Shown: positions 1 to 9,885, counted from the stretch's first letter. The stretch is DNA of 64,000 nucleotides from Gammaproteobacteria bacterium (GCA_023228645.1 JALOAT010000009.1:37272-101271); one strand, 5' to 3'. Notes: a model not told the origin generated them from the letters alone. Made by a program: numbers and translations.

Positions 1-1081
1 CGCGCTCGCCTCGCAAGCCGCCATCGCGCTCACCAATAAGCGCCTCATCGGCGACCTGCAAAACCTGTTCAAATCCTTCATCCACCTCATCGCCGAGGCC
101 ATTGACGAAAAATCGCCCCACACCGGCCAGCACTGCCGGCGCGTGCCGGTCATCACCATGCTGCTGGCCGAGGCGGCCGCCGCCGCCAACGACGGCCCAT
201 TCCGTGACTTCCGGCTCAGCGACGAAGACCGCTTCGAGCTGGAAGTGGCGGCGTGGCTGCACGATTGCGGCAAGATCACCACGCCCGATCACGTCATGGA
301 CAAGGCCACCAAGCTGGAGACCCGCTTCGATCGCATCGCGCTGGTCGAGGCGCGCTTCGAGGTGCTCCGGCGCGACGCGGAGATCGCCCTGCTGCGACGC
401 CGCCTCGAGGCGGGCAACAATGCCCGGGCCATCGCCGAGGCCGACGCCGAGTACGCCGCGACCTGCGCGCGGCTGGCCGACGAACGTGTCTTCCTGCGCG
501 GCGTGAACCTGGGCGGGGAGTTCCTGAGCGAGGCCGCCCAGGCGCGGCTGAAGGACATCGCGCAGCAGGGCTTCACCACCTTCGACGGCGACACCGCGCG
601 CTTGCTCACCGACGAGGAGACCTACAACCTCTGCATCAGCCGCGGCACGCTCAATCCGACCGAACGCCAGATCATCAACAACCATATCGTCGCTACGCAG
701 AAGATGCTGGAGGCGCTACCGTTCCCGAAGCAGCTCCGGCGTGTGCCCGAATACGCCGGCAGCCACCACGAGCGGGTCGACGGCCGCGGCTATCCGCACG
801 GCCTCACCGGCGCCCAGATGTCCGTGCAGGCGCGCATCATGGCCATCGCCGACGTGTTCGAGGCACTGACCGCATCCGACCGCCCCTACAAGCCCGGCAA
901 GCCGCTGTCGGAGTCCCTCGCCATTCTCGCCGACATGGCCCGCGACGGGCATATCGATGCGGACCTGTTCGCGTTGTTCGTGCGTGCAGGCGTTCACCTG
1001 CGTTATGCCGAGCAGTACCTGAACCCGGCGCAGATCGATGCCGCCGCACTGGACGACACGCTGCTGGCGCACAAGGCCTGA
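1..1081 (+). CDS. HD-GYP domain phosphodiesterase, 3' part (5' end outside window)
   Basis: The frame is open from base 2 and ends with TGA at 1079-1081, so about 359 C-terminal residues are visible and the start lies upstream. The first visible residues (ALASQAAIALTN) look like the last helix of a GAF domain. The rest is an HD-GYP domain with HDCGK at 260-274, HHERVDGRGYP at about 767-799 (GYP at 788-796), and the typical C-terminal helices. HD-GYP enzymes hydrolyse cyclic di-GMP. Between the HD and GYP motifs is an insertion of roughly 100 charged residues, longer than in the other two HD-GYP proteins of this window. It converges on the large HD-GYP gene at 1189. A GAF-HD-GYP architecture is inferred from the visible part. 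Confidence 0.85.
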   Translation, partial: ALASQAAIALTNKRLIGDLQNLFKSFIHLIAEAIDEKSPHTGQHCRRVPVITMLLAEAAAAANDGPFRDFRLSDEDRFELEVAAWLHDCGKITTPDHVMDKATKLETRFDRIALVEARFEVLRRDAEIALLRRRLEAGNNARAIAEADAEYAATCARLADERVFLRGVNLGGEFLSEAAQARLKDIAQQGFTTFDGDTARLLTDEETYNLCISRGTLNPTERQIINNHIVATQKMLEALPFPKQLRRVPEYAGSHHERVDGRGYPHGLTGAQMSVQARIMAIADVFEALTASDRPYKPGKPLSESLAILADMARDGHIDADLFALFVRAGVHLRYAEQYLNPAQIDAAALDDTLLAHKA

Positions 1082-1103
1082 AACTTTCCCAGCCAGGAAT
1101 GGA

Positions 1104-1121
1104 CCCCGGCCTTCGCCGGGG
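1104..1121. terminator. Hairpin between convergent HD-GYP genes
   Basis: CCCCGGC-cttc-GCCGGGG forms a perfect 7-bp stem with a 4-base loop between two convergent genes. No T-tract follows on either strand, so intrinsic termination is only possible. A similar CCGGCTTTCGCCGG core occurs at 33501-33546, so it may be a dispersed repeat. Confidence 0.4.
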
Positions 1122-1188
1122 TGACGAAGAAGAAGGATGGCATGGGTGCCGGTCTTCGCCGGGTGACGTCTGGGAGGTTGGGCCTGCC

Positions 1189-4100
1189 TCAGGCGATGGC
1201 CCCCGTACCGGCGTCGTTGCGCTCCCAGCTGAAACGCGACTCGCGGAACAGGCGCAGGCAGGCGTCGCATACCGCGGCATCGTAAAGCACACCCTTGTGA
1301 CGTTCGATCTCGGCCAGCGCCGCCGCGAACGGCAAGGCCGGGCGGTAGGGGCGGTGCGAGGCCATGGCCTCTACCACGTCCGCCACAGCAATGATGCGCG
1401 CCTCCGGCAGGATGGCGTCCGCGCCGAGACCCTGCGGATAACCGCTGCCGTCGAGGCGCTCGTGATGCTGCACCACCATCTCCGCCACCGGCCACGGGAA
1501 ATCGATGCCCTTGACGATGTCGTAGCCCATGAGGGGGTGCGAACGGATGATGTCGAACTCCGCTTCCGATAGCTGCCCCGGGCGGTTCAGAAATTCCGCA
1601 GGCACATAGATCTTGCCGATGTCGTGGATCTGCGCACCGAGACGCAGACCCTGCAGGCGTTCCGCATCGAGCCCCAATTCCTCGCCGATGGCGACGGCGA
1701 GTTCGGCCACGCGCGTCTGATGGCCAGCGGTGTAGGGGTCGCGTTTTTCGATGGTGATGGCGATGGCCTCGATGGTCTGCACCAAGGCCTTCTGCAGTTG
1801 CATGCCGATGCGCGCCTTGTCTTCCTCCATGCGCTTGCGCGCGGAGATGTTCAACAGGCTGGCGCGGCTTTCGATGATGCGTCCATCCGCATCGCGCACC
1901 GGCTCCATCGACAGACTCACCCACACCGGATTGCCGTCGCGGCGGCGCAGGCGCACTTCCTGATCGCGGATGGGTTCACCGGACAGAAAGCGCCGGAACA
2001 GCGAGCGCGCGCGCTCGACGCCTTCGTCGCCCGGCTCGTGGAACGCCTCCACGGTCATGCGCAGCAGGTCTTCGCGCGCGTAGCCGAGCAGGCGTTCAGT
2101 GGCCGCGTTGGCCTGCAGGATGGCGCCATCCTCCGCACGCACCGAAACGTAGGCGGTCGGCGCGGTTTCGAACAGCTCGTGATAACGGCGCTCGCTGTGC
2201 ATGAGCTGCGCCTCGGCCTGTTCGCGCAATACGCGGTTGCGTGCGGTGGTGATGCCGAAGGCCAGGTCGTCGGCCAGTTCGCCCAACAGGCGCACCTCCG
2301 CCTCGTCGAAGGCATCCGGGTCTGCGGCATCGATGGTGAGGCTGCCCAGTACATTGCCCCCCACGCGCAAGGGCAGCGAAATGGCCGAGGCGAAGCCGCT
2401 CGCGCGCGCCATCTGCCGCCAGGCCGAGGGCGGTTCGGTCGCAGCAATATCCCGCTCGATGTGGGGTTCGCCCGTCCGCATGGCGATGGCCGCGGGACTG
2501 TCGTGCACCCCCTCGTGCGCGCAGTGCGCGCGCATGGCCGTCAGATAGCCGCCCTCCTCGCCGGCCTGGGCCACCGGGCGCACGGGCCATGTGGGATGGT
2601 CGGGGTCCGCGTAGCCCACCCACGCGAAGCGGTAGCCGCCCACGTCCACCAGCACGTTGCAGATGTCGTGCAGCAACTGCTCCTCGGATTCGGCGCGCAC
2701 CAGGGTCTCGTTGCCGCGGCTCAGGGTGCGCAGTGCACGGTTCAGGCGCTGCAACTCGCGCTCGGCGAGGCGGGCCTCGGTGACGTCCTGCACGGTGCCG
2801 ATCATGCGTACCGGCGCACCGGTCTCGTCCCACTCCACCACGGCCCGTTCGTGCACCAGACGCTTGCTGCCGTCGGGCAGCACGATGCGGTGGTCGATGG
2901 CGTAGTCGCGCTCGCGGCGCAGCGCCTTGTCGACCCCCTCCTGCACCAACGCGCGGTCATCCGGATGCACGCGTTCCAGGAAGGCCGGGTAGGTGGCGCC
3001 GAACTCTTGTGGCGCCAGGCCGAAGATACGGTAGATCTCGTCGGACCAGTCCAGCCCGTTGGTGGCGATGTTCCAGTCCCAGTTGCCCAGGCGCGCCACG
3101 CGTTGCGCCTGCGCCAGGCTTTCCTCGCTGCGCCGCACCGCCGCCTCGGCTTCGAGGCGGCGCAGGGTATTGGCGACCACCTCGCCCACGGCACTCAACA
3201 GGCGGATGTCCTCGGGGGCCCAGTGCCTGGGCGCCTGCGAGGTATCGAAGCCGAGAATACCCAGCATGGCCCCACCGCTGGCGAGCGGCACCATGAGCAG
3301 CGAACGGATGCCCATGGCGGACAGCAGCGCGCGATCGGGCGCGGCTTCGTCCGGCAGTGCGTCCACGTCCGCTACGTCCAGCGCCTCGAACCGCGCCAGG
3401 TGGCGCGAAATCCACGGCAGCTCGGCGAGCACCAGCTCCTGCCTGCGCTCGCCGTGACATGCGACGCCGCTGTCGCACCATTCGCTGGTGTTGCAAAGCA
3501 CCCCGCGTTGCGCGTCATAACGAAACAGGTAGGCACGCTGCGCCTGCACGGACGCCCCGATACGCGCCAGGGCCGAGTGCATTTCCGCATCGAAGCTGGT
3601 CACATCCACGGCCACGAAGCGCGCCGCAATGGCGCCGACTTCGGACTCGAAGGCAAGACGGTAGGTGAGGGCCTGTTGCGCAGCCTTGATGCTGCGCAGG
3701 TCCATGAGCGTGAACACCCCGCCGCTGCCGCCGTCACCACGGAAGGCACTGCCGGTGACGAACACCGGTACCGGCGCCGCGGACGCGTGCAGCGCGAATT
3801 CGCCGCTCACCCGCCCCGCGGACAGTCCGTTCATCAGCTCGTCGATACGCCCGCGATCGGCGTCAGTAAACAGATGCCGCAGGGTGGTCTCGCACAGCTC
3901 ACCGATGGCGATGCCCGTGAGTCCGGCGAGGGCGGGATTGACGTACACGATGCGCCCGTCCGCATCGGTGACCACGATGCCTTCGCCTGCTTGATCAACC
4001 GCATGGGCAAGGAGGCGGCGCTGCGCCTCCGCGCGGCGCTCCGCGGTGACGTCCTCGAGGATGTGAATCGCGTGGCTGGCACCTTCCACGCCGCGGATCC

Positions 4101-5526
4101 CGAAGGAACGGGACACGAACACCTCACCACTCTCCAGGTGCAGCTCGGCGATGCCGACGCTCGACGGGTCATCGGCGAACTCGCGGCAGCTGGCCATGGG
4201 TTCGCTGAGATGGGGAAAGACCTCCCAGTACGGGCGACCCAGGGCCGCGTCCGCCGTGACGCCGGCACGCGCCAGATAGGCCGGGTTGGCGTGCACGATG
4301 CGTCCGCCGCGATCGTGGATGAAGATCGGGTCGGTGATGGCATCGAAGGCGTCGTGCCAGTCGCGCAAGGCCAGTGACTCGCGGCGTCGGCTATGCTCCA
4401 GTTCGGCCAGCGCCGTGCTCAGCTCGGCGGTGCGCACCGCCACCTCGTCCGCCAGTGCGTCACGGACGTGGCGCAGGGCGAGATCCGCATGGCGCAGGCG
4501 CCGGTTGAGCCGCGCCAGATACCACATGACCGCGACGAGCAGCGCGACGATCGCCGCCATCGGCAGCAGGTATCGGCCGTAGCTGCGCAGCAGACCGGCG
4601 AGCGTGGCGTCCTCGTTTGCGAACGGGCCGACGCGCAGCTCCTGCATCAGTTCGCGTACCGGCGTGTAGTCGGCGGGATCGGTCCAGCCGGCGCTCTGGC
4701 TGCGCAGCGCCGCCTCGCTCTGCGGCGGCATGGTCACGAGCACCGAGGCCACGCGCCGGGCCAGGTCGTCGGAGGTGTGGGCCACCTTGGCGAGCGGCCA
4801 CTCCGGATAGAGTTCCGTGCTGCACAGATGGGGAAAGTCCGGGTGGCGCTGCGGATTGAGGACGCGAAAATCCGCCAGCGCGATCTCACCCCGATGGGCC
4901 ATACGCTCGAGGATGTCGGTGCGCAGTGTGCCCGCGTCCACCAGGCCGTCACGCACGGCGAGCACCACCGCGTCGTGGGTGCCGCCAAAACGCAGTATGG
5001 CGAAATCCTTGTACGGGTCCACGCCCGCGCGGCGCAGTTCGCGCCAGGCGGCGCGGAATCCGCCCAGCGATCCCTGCTCTACGGCCATGAAAGTGTGGCC
5101 TTTGAGATCCGCCAGTTGGTGCAGGTGCGGGTTGTCGGCCCGCACGATCACCACGCCGCCGAAGCGCGTGGTCCATGCCTCGGCCACACGGCTGCGCAGC
5201 GTGGCCAGTGCCCGCAGACCGAAGCGCACCTGCAGGTCGATGAACTGCGAGGAATTCGTGATGACGAAATCGACCTTGCCGGCCTGCACCGCAAGCGGCA
5301 GTTCCTTGAAATTCAGCGGCACGATCTCGAAACGGTGGTCGCGGATGCGCTGATTCAGATAGCCCGCGGCCGGGTCCCACAGCGCCTCGGCTTCGGCAGT
5401 GCCGCGGTTGGCGAGCACGCCGATGCGCACGGCCTCGGCGGCGTTCGCCGGCAGCAAGAGCAGGCCGGCCAATAGCATGGCCGCAAGCAGGCCGGCCCCG
5501 GCACGCCACGCCGCCACACGCTTCAC
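1189..5526 (-). CDS. PhnD-type sensor / PAS / GAF / HD-GYP phosphodiesterase
   Basis: This 1445-residue protein starts with GTG at 5526, which overlaps the stop of the upstream diguanylate cyclase gene (GTGA). Residues 1-30 are a signal peptide. About 31-300 is a periplasmic substrate-binding domain of the phosphonate/PhnD type (RIGVLANRGTAEAE, NSSQFIDLQ). A membrane segment lies near 310-335. Several PAS and GAF modules follow (for example EIYRIFGLAPQEF and PAS-associated PVWVSLSMEP). The C-terminal HD-GYP domain has HDIGK at 1301-1305, HHERLDGSGYP with GYP at 1362-1364, and ADVVEAM. This predicts a membrane-bound c-di-GMP hydrolase that reads a periplasmic ligand and further cytoplasmic signals. 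The ligand is not known from sequence. Confidence 0.88.
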   Translation of the reverse strand: MKRVAAWRAGAGLLAAMLLAGLLLLPANAAEAVRIGVLANRGTAEAEALWDPAAGYLNQRIRDHRFEIVPLNFKELPLAVQAGKVDFVITNSSQFIDLQVRFGLRALATLRSRVAEAWTTRFGGVVIVRADNPHLHQLADLKGHTFMAVEQGSLGGFRAAWRELRRAGVDPYKDFAILRFGGTHDAVVLAVRDGLVDAGTLRTDILERMAHRGEIALADFRVLNPQRHPDFPHLCSTELYPEWPLAKVAHTSDDLARRVASVLVTMPPQSEAALRSQSAGWTDPADYTPVRELMQELRVGPFANEDATLAGLLRSYGRYLLPMAAIVALLVAVMWYLARLNRRLRHADLALRHVRDALADEVAVRTAELSTALAELEHSRRRESLALRDWHDAFDAITDPIFIHDRGGRIVHANPAYLARAGVTADAALGRPYWEVFPHLSEPMASCREFADDPSSVGIAELHLESGEVFVSRSFGIRGVEGASHAIHILEDVTAERRAEAQRRLLAHAVDQAGEGIVVTDADGRIVYVNPALAGLTGIAIGELCETTLRHLFTDADRGRIDELMNGLSAGRVSGEFALHASAAPVPVFVTGSAFRGDGGSGGVFTLMDLRSIKAAQQALTYRLAFESEVGAIAARFVAVDVTSFDAEMHSALARIGASVQAQRAYLFRYDAQRGVLCNTSEWCDSGVACHGERRQELVLAELPWISRHLARFEALDVADVDALPDEAAPDRALLSAMGIRSLLMVPLASGGAMLGILGFDTSQAPRHWAPEDIRLLSAVGEVVANTLRRLEAEAAVRRSEESLAQAQRVARLGNWDWNIATNGLDWSDEIYRIFGLAPQEFGATYPAFLERVHPDDRALVQEGVDKALRRERDYAIDHRIVLPDGSKRLVHERAVVEWDETGAPVRMIGTVQDVTEARLAERELQRLNRALRTLSRGNETLVRAESEEQLLHDICNVLVDVGGYRFAWVGYADPDHPTWPVRPVAQAGEEGGYLTAMRAHCAHEGVHDSPAAIAMRTGEPHIERDIAATEPPSAWRQMARASGFASAISLPLRVGGNVLGSLTIDAADPDAFDEAEVRLLGELADDLAFGITTARNRVLREQAEAQLMHSERRYHELFETAPTAYVSVRAEDGAILQANAATERLLGYAREDLLRMTVEAFHEPGDEGVERARSLFRRFLSGEPIRDQEVRLRRRDGNPVWVSLSMEPVRDADGRIIESRASLLNISARKRMEEDKARIGMQLQKALVQTIEAIAITIEKRDPYTAGHQTRVAELAVAIGEELGLDAERLQGLRLGAQIHDIGKIYVPAEFLNRPGQLSEAEFDIIRSHPLMGYDIVKGIDFPWPVAEMVVQHHERLDGSGYPQGLGADAILPEARIIAVADVVEAMASHRPYRPALPFAAALAEIERHKGVLYDAAVCDACLRLFRESRFSWERNDAGTGAIA

Positions 5527-7211
5527 GCAGGGGCCTCCTGCACGGCAGGGGCGAAGAAACTGTAACGGTTGCGCCCCTCTGCCTTGGCCCGGTACATGGC
5601 CTGGTCCGCGTGCTTGAGCAATTCATCGGCGCTGAACGCATCGCTGGGGTAGACCGCGATTCCGACCGATGCGGTTACCCTGCCCTCCGCACCGCCCAGT
5701 GCGAACGGCTGGGCCAGCAGTTCCACGATCTTGCCCGCGGCGACAGCCGCGTCGATGTGATGGAGGAGCCCGGTCAGGATCACCGTGAATTCGTCGCCGC
5801 CCATGCGCGCCACGGTGTCGCTCTCGCGCACCGCGCCGGTGATGCGTCGCGCCGTTTCCACAAGCAGCCGGTCACCGGCGGCGTGACCGAAGGCGTCGTT
5901 CACGTTCTTGAAACCGTCCAGATCGATGTACAGCAGGGCCATGGCGTGGCCGTGACGATCCACCTGCGCTATGGCCTGACGCAGCCGCTCGGCGAACAGG
6001 GTGCGGTTCGGCAGCCCGGTGAGGGTGTCGTAATTGGCCTGACGCCAGACCTTCTGCGCCACGGCCTTGCGATCGGTGATGTCGGAGAAGCTGACTACGG
6101 CCCCCTGCGTGACACCGTCCACGACCATGGGCCGCGCACGAAACTCCACCGGGAAGCTGCGCCCGTCGGCGCGACGAAAATCGATGTCGTCCCGGTGCAC
6201 CGTATGCCCCATGCGGTAGGCCGCCACGAAGGGATGTCCATCGCCCGCCACCAGCAGCGGTTCGAGATCGCGTCCGAGCAGGTCTTCCTGCGCCGCGTAA
6301 CCGAGGGCCTCCAGAGCCAGTCCGTTGCAGAAGGTGCAGCGCCCGCGCGCGTCGAGCCCGAGAATGCCCTCGCCCGAGGACTCGATGAGCAGGCGCAGCC
6401 TGGCCGCGGTGAACTCGCGTTCGCTCATCTCCTGCTGCAGCTCGGCGGTGCGTTGTGCCACCAAATCCTCCTGCTCCTGTCGGGCGCGTTGCAGTGACAT
6501 CGCGTGCCTGCGCATGTGTCCCAGGCTCGCCAGGATGAGCGTAGAGACCAGCAGCCAGACCACGCCGTGTACCACGCCCAGGCTCATGCGCTGATGGTCG
6601 GCACCTGCCAACAGCTCGCCGGCATCGAAACGCACCGACAATGCGCCGCGCACATCACCTTCGCGATAGTCCTGGTGCGCATGGCATTCCAGGCACGGCT
6701 CGGTAACCACGAGCGCCGCCATGTAGCGCATGTACGGCACACCGCCTTCATCAGCCAATGCGAAATGCTCGCGCGCTCCGTCGGCGAACGCCTCCAACCC
6801 GGCGCGCTCCCAGTCGTCCGGCGCATTCTTTGGGTTCACCGGATCGAGGCTGGTCAGGCGCGCATCGACGTCGGTCAGTTCCCCGAGGGTGGCGCCGAGC
6901 TGGCGCAGCATGTAGCCGGGACTGATCTGGGTGAGCCGACCACCCGATGGGGTCGCGATGTCCTCGGCGAGTCCCGGCAGCCGGACGCCGGGCGCGCCCG
7001 CATCCACGGGCGCATACACGCCGCCGCTGTGCGCGTTCCACAGCCGCATGGACTCCATGACTGCGAACACGAAGCGGCCGTGCCCCAAGGCCAGCTCATG
7101 GGCGTGCCCGGTCAGGTGACGCCAGTTCCAAAGCAAGGAACCGGCCGCGAGCGCCATCCAGATGGCCAGGGGGATGATCCAGTATCTGCGCTCCAGCACG
7201 AGGCGGTTCAT
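5523..7211 (-). CDS. Diguanylate cyclase with haem-motif (DUF3365-type) sensor and PAS
   Basis: The open frame runs further upstream, but ATG at 7211 (MNRLVLERRYW) has an SD-like GGAG and leaves a normal gap after the glycosyltransferase gene. This gives 562 residues. Order: TM segment 9-27; periplasmic DUF3365/Tll0287-like domain (about 40-190) with a c-type haem motif CLECH at 173-177; second TM near 206-228; PAS near 270-385; GGDEF domain with intact GGDEF at 471-475 and an RxxD inhibitory site (RESD) at 462-465. It should make c-di-GMP in response to a redox or gas signal seen by a covalently bound haem. Its stop overlaps the start of the HD-GYP gene by 4 bp, so synthesis and breakdown enzymes are probably translationally coupled. 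Confidence 0.88.
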   Translation of the reverse strand: MNRLVLERRYWIIPLAIWMALAAGSLLWNWRHLTGHAHELALGHGRFVFAVMESMRLWNAHSGGVYAPVDAGAPGVRLPGLAEDIATPSGGRLTQISPGYMLRQLGATLGELTDVDARLTSLDPVNPKNAPDDWERAGLEAFADGAREHFALADEGGVPYMRYMAALVVTEPCLECHAHQDYREGDVRGALSVRFDAGELLAGADHQRMSLGVVHGVVWLLVSTLILASLGHMRRHAMSLQRARQEQEDLVAQRTAELQQEMSEREFTAARLRLLIESSGEGILGLDARGRCTFCNGLALEALGYAAQEDLLGRDLEPLLVAGDGHPFVAAYRMGHTVHRDDIDFRRADGRSFPVEFRARPMVVDGVTQGAVVSFSDITDRKAVAQKVWRQANYDTLTGLPNRTLFAERLRQAIAQVDRHGHAMALLYIDLDGFKNVNDAFGHAAGDRLLVETARRITGAVRESDTVARMGGDEFTVILTGLLHHIDAAVAAGKIVELLAQPFALGGAEGRVTASVGIAVYPSDAFSADELLKHADQAMYRAKAEGRNRYSFFAPAVQEAPA

Positions 7212-7282
7212 GCCGCCGGAACTCCGCATTGGCCGGGAAAGGGGAACGTACCCCGAAGCGGCGGCGGGTACAACGGGCCGGT

Positions 7283-8365
7283 TCACTTCCGGAGAATTTC
7301 CGCAATGATCGCGGCCGCCTCCCGGGCGCCGTCGGCAGCAACGGGTGCGCGGCGCGGCATGGCGAAAAGCGTCTCCAGGGCCGTGTCCAGGCGCCCGGCC
7401 AGCAGGTCCGGACGCGCCACCTCCACGGCATGGATATTTCCGTGGAGCCACGCCACCAGCGCCGGCTCTTCGGGCCAATCGCCGCGCCGCACATACAGCA
7501 CCGGCACGCCGGCCACCGCGGCCTCGGCGAAACTGCCGTAGCCCGGTTTGGTGAGCAGCGCATCACTGGAGGCGAGCACATCGGAAAATGGCATGTCGAG
7601 GGATTCCATCTCGACCACGTCATCCCGCCCCACGCCCCAGGCCCGCGCCGCCACGAAGCGTACCCCCGGCCACCGCGGCCAGCTCTCCATGGGCAGGCGC
7701 AGGGCGATGCCGCCCATGGCCACCAGCACCAGGCGCTCGTCCGGGGACAGGCCCAGCCTGGCGTCCAGTTCCGTGCGACGATTCACGCCGCACGTGGCGA
7801 TGGGACCGATGGCGCGCGTGTTGGTGAGCTCGGGCATGGGCATGGACGGCGCCGGACGCAGGAACTGCTGCGCGCTGGCGTAGGCTTCCAGCATCTGCCG
7901 GCGGATGGCCGCCGCCTCGACCAGATGCCCGCAGTAGTGACGGTAGATGCCTTCCCAGTGCAGCGAACACAGCGCTACGGCCGGGATGCCGGCACGCGCA
8001 GCGCCGGCGAGGGCCAGGTAGGGCACGTCCGCCAGCACCAGATCGGGCGCCGCGGCGGCGATCTCCTCCGCAACGGCCGCGACGCGTGCGTCCCAATCGG
8101 TGTGCAGTTCACGATAGGCACAGGCGCTTGCCTCCAGGTCCACGTCCAGGGCCGAGGTCTGCACCATGCCGAAATCATCACGTGCCCGTTGCAGCGTGAA
8201 GGCGCCGCCGATACGGGCGGCGAGATGGGCTTCCGGCACGGCGGCACGCAAGGTCAGCCGCAGTTCGGGCAGGCACGCGCGCAGGGCGTGGATCACCGGC
8301 GCAACCTGGGCCACGTGGCCGAAGCCGTGAGAAGAGATGGCGACCAGCAGGTGGGGATGTTTCAT
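7283..8365 (-). CDS. GT28/UGT-like glycosyltransferase
   Basis: This 360-residue protein begins LLVAISSHGFGHVAQVAPVI, a glycine/histidine-rich N-terminal loop typical of GT-B fold glycosyltransferases. The second half has a possible nucleotide-sugar region (LVLVAMGGIALRLP, then LLTKPGYGSFAEAAVAGVPV) as in MurG/UGT-type enzymes. It probably acts in the cytoplasm on an unknown acceptor. It is the first gene of a minus-strand group with the diguanylate cyclase (71 bp downstream) and the large HD-GYP gene, so a role in a c-di-GMP-controlled surface glycan is possible. That link is inference from position only. Confidence 0.7.
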   Translation of the reverse strand: MKHPHLLVAISSHGFGHVAQVAPVIHALRACLPELRLTLRAAVPEAHLAARIGGAFTLQRARDDFGMVQTSALDVDLEASACAYRELHTDWDARVAAVAEEIAAAAPDLVLADVPYLALAGAARAGIPAVALCSLHWEGIYRHYCGHLVEAAAIRRQMLEAYASAQQFLRPAPSMPMPELTNTRAIGPIATCGVNRRTELDARLGLSPDERLVLVAMGGIALRLPMESWPRWPGVRFVAARAWGVGRDDVVEMESLDMPFSDVLASSDALLTKPGYGSFAEAAVAGVPVLYVRRGDWPEEPALVAWLHGNIHAVEVARPDLLAGRLDTALETLFAMPRRAPVAADGAREAAAIIAEILRK

Positions 8366-8547
8366 CGGTTGTCTTTGGGGTTATGACGCGGAGGGTGCGG
8401 AGGCGCAGAGGACGCGGAGAAAAAACGAATACTCTCTCGCACCGAGCACGTGTTAGCGGAGAACCGGGTTCGCCTGAGCGCATGACGGGCACGCTCGGGA
8501 ATCCCTCCGTGTTACGACCCACCTCGTGCCCCACCTCGCGGTCCGTC

Positions 8548-9885
8548 TCAAGGCTCCTCCGCCAAGGCGTTCTCCACCGGCGCGCCGCCGCGGGCCTCCT
8601 GCAGTTTGCGATAGAGCGTACGCTCGCTCACGCCGAGTTCCGCCGCCAGTTCGCGCTTGTCGCCGGAAAAACGCGCCACCGCCCATAGCAGGTAGCGACG
8701 CTCCATCTCTTCCAGCGGGATGACTTCGGGCGGCAGCGGACCCGGCACGCGCGGCGCGGTGCCACAGCGGCATTCATCCGGCAGGTGTTCGGGCAGGATC
8801 ACCTCGCCGTCGCACATGAGCGCGGCGCGCTCCATGAGGTTGCGCAGCTCGCGGATGTTGCCCGGGAAGGCGTAATCCTCGAGACAGGCCATGGCCTCGG
8901 CGGACAGTCGTAACCTGCGGCCACCGTCGAGCCGGTGCAGCAGGCTCTCGGCAAGCAGCGGCAAGTCCTCCATGCGCTCGCGCAGCGCCGGCAGCTCGAT
9001 GGGGAAGGTATTGATGCGGTAATAGAGGTCCTGGCGGAAACTGCCGTCCGCCACCATCTCCTTCAGGTGCCGATGGGTGGCGCATACCAGGCGGAAATCG
9101 GCCTTCTGCGCCTCCAGGCCGCCCACGCGCCGAAAGGTGCCGCTCTCCAAAAGGCGCAGCAGTTTCACTTGCAGGGGCAACGGGATGTCGCCCACCTCGT
9201 CGAGGAACAGGGTGCCGCCGCGCGCCACTTCCACCAGGCCGATCTTCTGCGCCTGCGCGCCGGTGAAGGCCCCCTTCTCGTGACCGAACAACTCGCTCTC
9301 GAAAAGCGTCTCCGTCAGCCCGGAACAGTCCACGGGCACGAACGGGCCCTTGGCGCGGAGACTGGCGTCGTGAATGGCCTGGGCGATGAGCTCCTTGCCG
9401 GTGCCCGACTCGCCGAGCAACAACACGGTCGCCTCGGACGGTGCCACGCGGCGCACCAGTTCCAGCACTCGATTGAAGCGCGGCGCGCGCCCCACCAGGC
9501 CGGCGGCGCTGGGATTGGGGCTCGCCAGGCGCGCGAAATGCATCACTTCCACATAAAAGCGCGTGACGTTGTGGCCGTCGCGCACCGGGAAAATCTCCAC
9601 GTCCACATGCTCCTCGCCGCGGGCGGTGTGATGCAGGTGCAGGTCACGCTGGGGTTGGCCGGTTTCCATGCAGCGTCGCAGCGGGCAGCTTTCGCCGGCT
9701 TGATCACAGGGCAGCTGGTAACGGTGCGACACCTGATAGCAGCGCACGGACGCACCACCTTCCGGCAGGGTAAATTCGCGGCGGTAGGCGCCATTGGCCG
9801 CCATCACGCGATAGTCCGGTGAGATCAGGACGGCCGGCTGATGCAGCGCCTCGAGTACCGCAGCAAGTTCGTTCAGGTCGGGCAT
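8548..9885 (-). CDS. Sigma-54 activator with cysteine-rich PAS domain
   Basis: I chose ATG at 9885 (MPDLNELAAVLEALHQ), giving 445 residues. The open frame extends to 10161, but the extra residues do not look like protein. The N-terminal PAS domain has four cysteines (C49, C60, C67, C72) in the pattern CYQVSHRYQLPC...CPLRRC, suited to metal, Fe-S or thiol redox sensing. The AAA+ domain has Walker A GESGTGKE, the sigma-54 contact loop GAFTGA and Walker B GGTLFLDEV. A Fis-type helix-turn-helix (ELAAELGVSERTLYRKLQ) is at the C-terminus. There is no receiver domain. It is divergent from cydABX, which has a sigma-54 promoter, so it is the likely activator of that operon. Confidence 0.9.
   Translation of the reverse strand: MPDLNELAAVLEALHQPAVLISPDYRVMAANGAYRREFTLPEGGASVRCYQVSHRYQLPCDQAGESCPLRRCMETGQPQRDLHLHHTARGEEHVDVEIFPVRDGHNVTRFYVEVMHFARLASPNPSAAGLVGRAPRFNRVLELVRRVAPSEATVLLLGESGTGKELIAQAIHDASLRAKGPFVPVDCSGLTETLFESELFGHEKGAFTGAQAQKIGLVEVARGGTLFLDEVGDIPLPLQVKLLRLLESGTFRRVGGLEAQKADFRLVCATHRHLKEMVADGSFRQDLYYRINTFPIELPALRERMEDLPLLAESLLHRLDGGRRLRLSAEAMACLEDYAFPGNIRELRNLMERAALMCDGEVILPEHLPDECRCGTAPRVPGPLPPEVIPLEEMERRYLLWAVARFSGDKRELAAELGVSERTLYRKLQEARGGAPVENALAEEP

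Noticed and set aside
1624..4377. 917-codon open frame on the plus strand
   Set aside because: It is antisense to the HD-GYP gene, whose domains are clear. Its sequence has no recognisable domain and has the His/Gln/Arg-rich look of GC-rich antisense frames. The same holds for long antisense frames at 10041-11219, 13696-15063 and 36834-39707.
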